Positions 57,281-64,000 of a stretch of DNA of 64,000 bases are shown here, piece after piece. Position numbers and translations under genes: made by a program. Positions within the stretch are counted from its first letter, which is position 1. Each line of letters begins with the position of its first letter. Source of the stretch: Clavelina lepadiformis (Eukaryota; Chordata; Ascidiacea; Aplousobranchia; Clavelinidae); NCBI RefSeq assembly GCF_947623445.1, contig NC_135248.1:2170001-2234000 (forward strand). The letters are read 5' to 3'. The notes beneath the pieces are model-generated. The model was not told where the DNA came from. It did no database searches and saw only the letters and a program-made list of their open reading frames with translations.

Positions 57281-57697
57281 TTCCCATACTGTTTTAAAAG
57301 TTATAGCCTATTCTCCTCTTCATATTTTCTCTTTTTGCAATTATTCCTCAACGACATTTCTTGGCTAAACTCTTTTTGCAATTATTAGTAAGTTATAAGT
57401 TAACCGTAACCAAGACTTCAAACTAGGTCAGCCCTGACGTGCAGCTTCAATCTGACAGTTTACTTAACTACACTGTACATTGTACAATTAGCACACTTTT
57501 GTACAATAATGTACTTTTTGGAGTGTACTTTGATTATTTTACTAACAATCAGTCCATTGTTACTACGTGTGATACAACGCATTGTTTCATAATCCGAAAA
57601 AACAACTCGTCTAGACCGGGAAAATGCATGTCTAATTCATTAAAGAGCCACAATCAAAGGCTCAAAGAGCCGCAGTTTGGCCAACCCTGGTATATTG

Positions 57698-60297
57698 CAT
57701 TCTCTTGTGGCGTCAAAGCGCCAAACAAAAAGTGACTTCCATGTGGCGTTATTGAATTTATTTTGATTGGTTTTCGTAACCTCATGCTTGCCCTTGCTCG
57801 TTAAGGTCATTGACCTCACATTTCTGATCATTATATCTCAGTCACCACAAAATGAAGACGATCTGTTTGTGTTAAGCGCTCGATACAGCAAATGTCATTC
57901 GCCGGAAGCATTAATATTTCATTTTAGAACATGAAGAACTGTTGCTATTAATTCAAGGAATGCAGAGATAATGACAATGCACTCACAAAACTAACATGTT
58001 GCAATCCTTAACAGTAGTCTCTGATTTGAGGAAATCCAGTGAAAAGTAATTAGAACTCGTGTTAAATCGTCCAGTTCGGGCTTTCAGACACCAATGTAAC
58101 CTAACCCAGCCCAAAGTAAACAATTTCTTGCGTCATAAAAAACGCTTTGTTTGATTTCCACTATAGCGAAACTCGCCTCCTCTTTTCATTCATTATTGTG
58201 TGACTGTAATAGCTGAGTGGATGCAGCCTACGTATGAAGTTATAGGTGCTAGTGTTTGGTCATAACAGTTGTATGGTAACTTCTTTTTAAACGTGCAAGC
58301 ACTCTATCAGCAGAATAATTTTAGATGATTATGTTGATGTAATACTATAGCTTAAACACAAGGCAGTTTGCATGATACAAGGTAATTCCGTGACGGTCAC
58401 CAAACAAAGAAATGTAAAATTACGAAGCAAACGTTCATGTTCAATAAAATTTAATCGGCGAGTCTGCAATTTTTGGCCAAAAGGTCAAAACTCATCAACT
58501 TTCAATTCCATTTTTGCCCAACCCAGCAATACGTCGTGAAAGTTTTTAACAGTTATTTACTGAGGGCAGTCCCCGTACTCAAAAACAACACGAACCATGC
58601 TGGCCTCTGATTGGTCTAACACGCTTTGTTTAATCATTACGTAAAACGTAAAACATTTTCAAGAAAATCGCAAAATAATAGCATTTAGCTCTATGTTACC
58701 TGTAGTGGTACACCGGTTCGATCGATTTTTCGGTGGTTTTATTCTTAACAAGGTCAAGTCCATTTATCAGCAAATTTACTATCGCTCCTTATATTCTTTA
58801 TTCATGTATGTAACGATCGATTCGCCTTTTCTTGTTTATGTCCAAAAGAGACTTTGACTTTTCCTGTGTTCTGAAGGCGAAAAGGTAAAGAAATCACATT
58901 AAGCAAATAATAGTTCGGCTAATGGGAATTTTCCCCAAAGCAAAACTAATTTCTCTTATATTATCACGTTTCAAACTTTATTAGTAAATACTTTACCATT
59001 AGTTGAACTCAGCAATCGTACAAAGTAAAATAGTAAATTTGTTCTGGCAGAGAAGAAGTCACTTCTATTACCAATTACCGCTCGTTGTTGATATGACAAC
59101 CAGTGCAGAACGACTCATAATACATTTATTAGCAGGTACAAAAATAAACACATCTAGCCTAGTTGGTAACTTGGTAGTCATCAAGACGTTATCATGCTGC
59201 TTAACCATCTCAATAACCTAATAATAACACTAAATTAAAGTGGTCCATGGAAATTTAATAATAACCTAGATTTTCTTCACTTTTTTATAAACAAAAATGT
59301 CCAACAAACGGTTCAACACTAATCTGCAAAAATGATGAAATTTTCTTGAGTAATTTAATCATCAAAAGTAAGAGTTCGGGTTAGTGGGAGTTTTAGATTA
59401 ACTTAGTGATGTGACTGTGGCCGTACCTGCACACTGAGGATTATGCTCTTTGTACAATCTCTGGACAAACAGTCTTCTATCGTAAAAGCTGACTTGAACG
59501 GGGGCTAACAGTGATAGAGTTTTTGTGACCGTCGTTAGAACTTAGGGGGCTTGAATCTGATATTACAAAAAGTCATGTTGACTGGATCAGGTTGCATGTG
59601 TTTCTCGGTTGTTAAGCTTTCCCAGTTGTCGATCATCCTAAATGTGGGAGTATAATATTGTATTAAACCAGTAACGAACTTAAGAAACAAATAAACGACT
59701 GAACAAATTGACAAACGGTTAATGACTCACGTGTCAAGACTTATAACGTGTGTGCATGAGACTGATGGCATATAGGAATTTTTTCTAACTTGGGTAAACT
59801 AGTTGTTTTGATTTTTGATAGTCTCAAAGACATATGTCTTTAGTAAATGAATATGTTATAAAGCTTTATTGAAGCTCTGTGCTGGCCATAGTTTGTCCAC
59901 TTCTAGAATAACGTCAGCTTACTTAGTGTATATACAGTCATACTTTGTTATAAAGTACACTCAGAAACTTCAAGTATAAGTAGTTTGTGTAAGTTCTATT
60001 CATAATTTGTTGCAAACACAAGCTATTTAATTAAGGAACTGATCAATGAACACTACACACGAAAAATCTAAAACAACATTAAAGCAATATCTTGCCATCT
60101 TGGCTACTAGGCAGAAAGTTGTGAAGGTGTAAACCTTATAAACAGAGTACGTAGTAACAAGGTTCAACTGACACTGACATAAATTTAACTTGCTTTTGTT
60201 TTCAATCAATTTAATTGGAATAATTTTTGTATAAATATTATTTTTTGGTTTTAGTGTTTAAGATTTATATGCAAATTGATCTTCTGCTATTTCAAAA
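57698..60297. other. Intergenic modules before pseudogene E
   Basis: From 57705 to about 58860 the sequence matches the downstream modules of genes A and B, and from about 58900 to 60297 the upstream modules, most closely that before gene C. The 67-codon frame conserved after A and B is broken here (57780-57955). No gene was found. Confidence 0.6.
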
Positions 60298-60950
60298 ATG
60301 TTTGCTGGTAAAGTCAAAAGACTTTCTGATCAAATCATCGCAGACAGAGTTGTCTTAATGTCAAACTGTTGACTTGACAATGATTTTGACAAACTCTGTA
60401 GTGAAAACAGTGTCGTTTTAGGCAATTCAGTTTAGTTTGATCACAAAACTTGCAGTCACTGTGAGGCAAAACTTATTTACGTTTTAAGTCAGTACAAGGA
60501 ATTCATCAGATCAACCACAATTTTGCATAGATTTATTTAATAATATTTGAATAATTTTTTAATAGAATTGCAGAGTGAGTATGGACAATCTTTTTTTTGT
60601 TGTTTTTTTTTCAACATTCAGACTTTGCTTCAAGAAGATTCCAAGTGTCTTAAAACTATTGTAGATTTTTTTGTTTGGCAAGCCTGAAAAGAAAGTACTA
60701 GTTGTAAAGCAGATAAACTAAAACCAGCTAGCTCTACATTTGCACTTTCTATTTTCCAACCAGTTGATGTACAACTACAGTATGACTTTCATATTTCAAC
60801 AAGGAAATTATTCAAACCAAACAGAAATGATTTATTTTGTGAAGCCAAAGGAACAAGAATACTCAGTTTAGGTGGAACTAAAACACCTCACAAAGTTACT
60901 TAAGTTTTCTGCCTATTGCAAAAACCTTGCAAGACCTTTTTTGCTAGTAA
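60298..60950 (+). pseudogene. Kelch pseudogene E, exon 1 fused to exon 5
   Basis: ATG at 60298 starts an exon 1 most like gene A (KRLSDQII versus QLSDQIT). After 21 codons it jumps directly to the second half of exon 5 (VDLTMILTNSVVKTVS) at about 60360, so the rest of exon 1 through part of exon 5 are deleted. Exon 6 (about 60622-60700) has an in-frame TGA after FVWQA, and exon 7 (about 60847-60912) has a TAA after HKVT. Exons 8-12 are missing; the sequence passes at about 60985 into the promoter block of gene F. Confidence 0.85.
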
Positions 60951-60984
60951 TTCGTCATAACCTTAGTGTATGATGACACATTTA

Positions 60985-61386
60985 CTGGCAAACTTATGCA
61001 GACGTCCAAGAGGGTTATAGTAAATTTGTTGCACATGGCTTCCAACAAGAACTCAAAGTATATTCATTTACAACACTTTTTTTACGTGCACTTTCCCCAA
61101 GATTGCAAAATATGTCATCAAACATGTTACACAGGGTGCGTCTGGTTTCTTCATTGTGTGTTCTATGCGTTTATACTGGTACACATTGTGCATGTTTTAT
61201 AATTTTGGCCACATGTTTAGTGCCCAGTACGCATTGTATTTCATCTGTTGACTTAAACTTTTATTTGCTTGTAAATCACATTCATTTTGTAGTTTAAGAT
61301 TTTCTTATTTATAAATTATCATTTTGTTTTTTGTGTTAAAGATTTGTTCAGCTTATAAAATTACTTTTCCTTGTCATTCTTCAACA
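60985..61386. promoter_or_regulatory. Promoter-proximal block of gene F
   Basis: About 400 bases matching the regions directly before genes B, C and D. Shared phrases include GGCTTCCAACAAGAACTC, ATATGTCATCAAACATG and CATTGTATTTCATCTG. Position and conservation suggest promoter function; no element is proven. Confidence 0.5.
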
Positions 61387-64000
61387 ATGCTCTCTGATAA
61401 AGTCAAAACACTTTGTGATGAAATTAGCACAGAGAAGATAGTTTTTGAAAGACAAGAAGCAAAAAGTTTGTTGGAATATGCAAATAGGTAAGAAAATAGT
61501 AAGTAGGAAACAGGTTGCCAGTTTAATTGTGGAAGAAATGTTTTTATTAGAACATAGCTTTGCTTAAAATTGATATTATTTGTAGTTTATCATATCAGTC
61601 CGTCGTTATTTATAGTTGTATTGTTGTCTATGTTTAATTGAAAATTTAGTATTAGCCAGTAATAATAAAATGCGGTATATATTTTTAGAAAAAGATTGAC
61701 TGGCAAGTTTAACGATGTCACAATCAATGTCGAAGATGAATCAATTTCAGCCAATAAGATGGTTTTGTCTTGTTTCTCAGATTATTTTGAAAACATGTTT
61801 GACATAGAGGTAATTTGTAATGTGATATTTTTTTCTAAAATTACACCAAAGTTGAATTACTGTTGTTGTATATAATTTGAAATTTTAGATGAAAGAAAAA
61901 CATGAAAATCAAGTTGAAATTCGAGGAGTTGCAGCTGCAGCTATGAAACTGATCATTGAATTTATTTACACTGGAAACATAGAAATCAGCAAAGAAAATG
62001 TTTGTGATCTACTCTCAGCATCGAACATGATGCAAATTGATGGTGAATTTTGATCTTTGTTTAGTTTAGGGCTTAACAAGCTTCCATTGCTCTCAAGTGT
62101 AGTATATAAATACTGGATGTTGAGGTGACATTTTGGTAACTGAATGTTTCATTTCCTTGTTTCCAAGATTCAAAGTTCTGTTCTAACATTATACTGGTTT
62201 CAGCACATTTGGAATATATGGTATGTTTGTTGTTGCTGATATGGATTGATTTTATTTGTCAGATGTCAAAGAATTTTGCTTGAAGTTTTTGGAAGATTCC
62301 ATTTCCATAGAAACCTGCCTCACCATCTCATACTTGGCTGATCTTTATGGAAGTGATCATCTTGAAGATCAAGTGAAGACTTTTATTGAAGAAAACATTG
62401 ATAGTGTTATTACCACTGAAAACTTCAAGAATCTTTTTAAGAAAGAACTTGTTTCTCTTTCCAGGAAAGTCAAAACTGAAGTAGGTGTTTTGCAAATCTG
62501 AAAGTGCGCGTACATGATTTATAACGGCGGTTCTCATGCCCAGGGTTGCTACCCAAACTTGGGTCGTGTTTTTGAGCTGTGAGCCCATTACCTTCCAATT
62601 TCAAAAAGTAATAACTTATTTTTTTAAATTTAAATTAACAATATCAATCCTATCAACCTATGTCCGGGTAGCCTACTGTTAGTACCTAGTAGCGTCAGCT
62701 ACCAAGCTTGCAGTGAGGCAAGAAAATATTATATATTGCAATTAGATTGACAAATCACAGTATCTTGTGCTCTTATTACAAAACTTGGGTTAGAGCAGAA
62801 GCTTTATTGCATCATAATACCTTTTTAAAATTACAACTAAATTGTCACTTTTCCGAGATAATTGTCACAAAGCAAACATGCGTGATATCACTGAATTGGG
62901 TTGGGTCAAGGTCTCCCTCTCACGAATTCAACTTTTTGGGCCGTAGGCTTTTTTACTTTTTTCATTTTTGTTTATTGCATTTCCTTGTTTGTGGCCACAA
63001 AATAGCTATAACCTATAGAACAGAACATATTTAAAAACCGGGTATACAGCGTTTTAAAGTTGTTGTTCACTTTGTTTCAAAAGTGTTCGCTATAAATCGG
63101 TAGCTATTGTACGTATAAATATGAGAAAAAATTTCATTTCAAGGTGCTTTAAAGCCCCTTTTAAAGAACCTTTCTGTAAAACCCCAAATTTTTGCGCATT
63201 GTGCGTTTTGGGTGGAATGGCTAAACACAGAATTTTAAGACCCAGATTTTAAAACATTTTGCCCCCTCTCTCCTTTTAAAACAATTTTAGTTGACTGACA
63301 TGTTATACAGAAAGTTAATCTGAAATATTTATATTTGATGGACATCACAGCTTTCCGAAACAGCCCTATACAAGGCAGTGGTAAACTGGACCAAACACGA
63401 TCTTGAAGAGAGACGTGCTGATTTCCAATCTCTTTTTTCAGCTCTTGACTTGATTACAGTTTTACCATCGTTTCTGGAAGAGATAGTATCCTGTGAGGTA
63501 ATTGAACATATCTTCCTTGCTAAACTTGTTTGCGTTATGAACCTTGAGGTCTGAACAAGCAAAATGTTACTGAAAGTTTAATCGAGTATATGTTGTCGAT
63601 TTTCATATTAAATTTTGGAGTAAATGTAAAATAAACGTTTTTTTTTCAATGCCAGAATTTGGTTCGAGAAAATACCGAATGTCTTGAAACTCTGGTAGAT
63701 GGCTTTGTTGGGCGAGCCAGACAAGAAAGGTTAAAAGGTAAAGTTGTTGCTCCTGGACAAATTCTTTTTTTTGAGACATTTTATTCAACTTAACGTCTAG
63801 AGTTAGTACTGTATGTTAGCGAACTATTTTAAGTATAACTTTGATTTTCGTTTCTCTGTGAGAAAACTGACAAACTACAAACAAAGATGAAATCATTTAT
63901 TTTGTGAAGCAAATGGAACAAGAATACTGAATTTAGGTGGAACTGAAACACCTCACAAAGTTACTGAAGTTTTCAACATTTTACAAGAACCTTGCAAGAC
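61387..64000 (+). CDS. BTB-BACK-Kelch protein, gene F, 5' part
   Basis: Exons: 61387-61487, 61689-61809, 61889-62042, 62263-62480, 63351-63497, 63656-63737, and 63910 past the window end. All are open and in phase. Exons 1-4 (BTB and half of BACK) are almost identical to gene B, for example LSDKVKTLCDEISTEKIVFE. Exons 5 and 6 are clearly more diverged (HDLEERRADFQSLFSALDL; NLVRENTECLETL). Intron 4 is 870 bases, four times its paralogues. The Kelch part lies mostly outside the window. It is expected to be a CUL3 adaptor by family. Confidence 0.85.
62500..63300. repeat. Unidentified insertion in gene F intron 4
   Basis: Intron 4 is about 205 bases in genes B, C and D, but here about 650 extra bases lie between sequences matching the intron ends. 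The left part has CGGCGGTTCTCATGCCCAGG, suggestive of a hAT-like terminus, but no matching right end or target duplication could be identified. It is non-coding. Confidence 0.45.

Larger units (their letters stand above)
55959..57689 (-). mobile_element. hAT transposon with a nested MULE
   Basis: The left end CAGGGG is at 55959-55964 and continues at 56842 after the MULE as TGGCCAGACC; the right end is TTGGCCAACCCTG at 57677-57689. The 8-bp target duplication GTATATTG lies at 55951-55958 and 57690-57697. Without the MULE it is about 850 bp and keeps only the C-terminal part of a transposase, so it is internally deleted. Confidence 0.88.

Overview
This is a eukaryotic, AT-rich animal window. 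Genes are split into many small exons with GT-AG introns, AATAAA signals follow stop codons, and LINE, Ty3, hAT, Tigger and MULE elements are abundant. The compact introns and the repeat types fit a marine invertebrate such as a tunicate, but that is an inference and no species is claimed.

The left end (about 1-6.5 kb) carries, on the minus strand, remains of UMP synthase (UMPS: orotate phosphoribosyltransferase plus OMP decarboxylase). A 2.1-kb segment is directly duplicated (1184-3285 and 3923-6021). Copy 1 has a stop codon and a catalytic Asp-to-Asn change. Copy 2 keeps these residues but has lost the start of the decarboxylase domain to a degenerate hairpin repeat. Between 7.3 and 9.5 kb lies a long, diverged inverted repeat.

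The rest (about 9.9-64 kb) is a tandem array of BTB-BACK-Kelch (KLHL-type) genes on the plus strand, all with the same 12-exon plan. Gene A (12005-17808) and gene B (22826-31980) can be spliced in silico to complete proteins of 569 and 562 residues. Gene C (36615-39881) has lost its last exon. Gene D (49713-53701) has a 10-bp frameshifting insertion in exon 10. A second terminal exon (55437-55860) is split by a hAT MITE. Pseudogene E (60298-60950) joins exon 1 to exon 5. Gene F (61387 onward) leaves the window in exon 7. The flanking intergenic DNA was duplicated with the genes, so paralogous copies serve as empty sites for dating transposon insertions.

The array is full of nested transposons whose boundaries and target-site duplications can be read directly: a LINE in gene B intron 1 (18-bp TSD) with a MULE inside it (9-bp TSD); a Ty3-type LTR retrotransposon inside an inverted solo LTR; a MULE (10-bp TSD) inside a hAT element (8-bp TSD); a hAT MITE inside another hAT MITE; a 600-bp solo LTR; a Tigger/pogo copy in gene A intron 2; and two sibling hAT MITEs, one in an intron and one in an exon.

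Functionally the window is a Kelch-family expansion. Such proteins are usually CUL3 ubiquitin-ligase substrate adaptors. The array is diversifying and decaying through unequal exchange, mosaic recombination and transposition. No bacterial-type operon, CRISPR or defence system is present.
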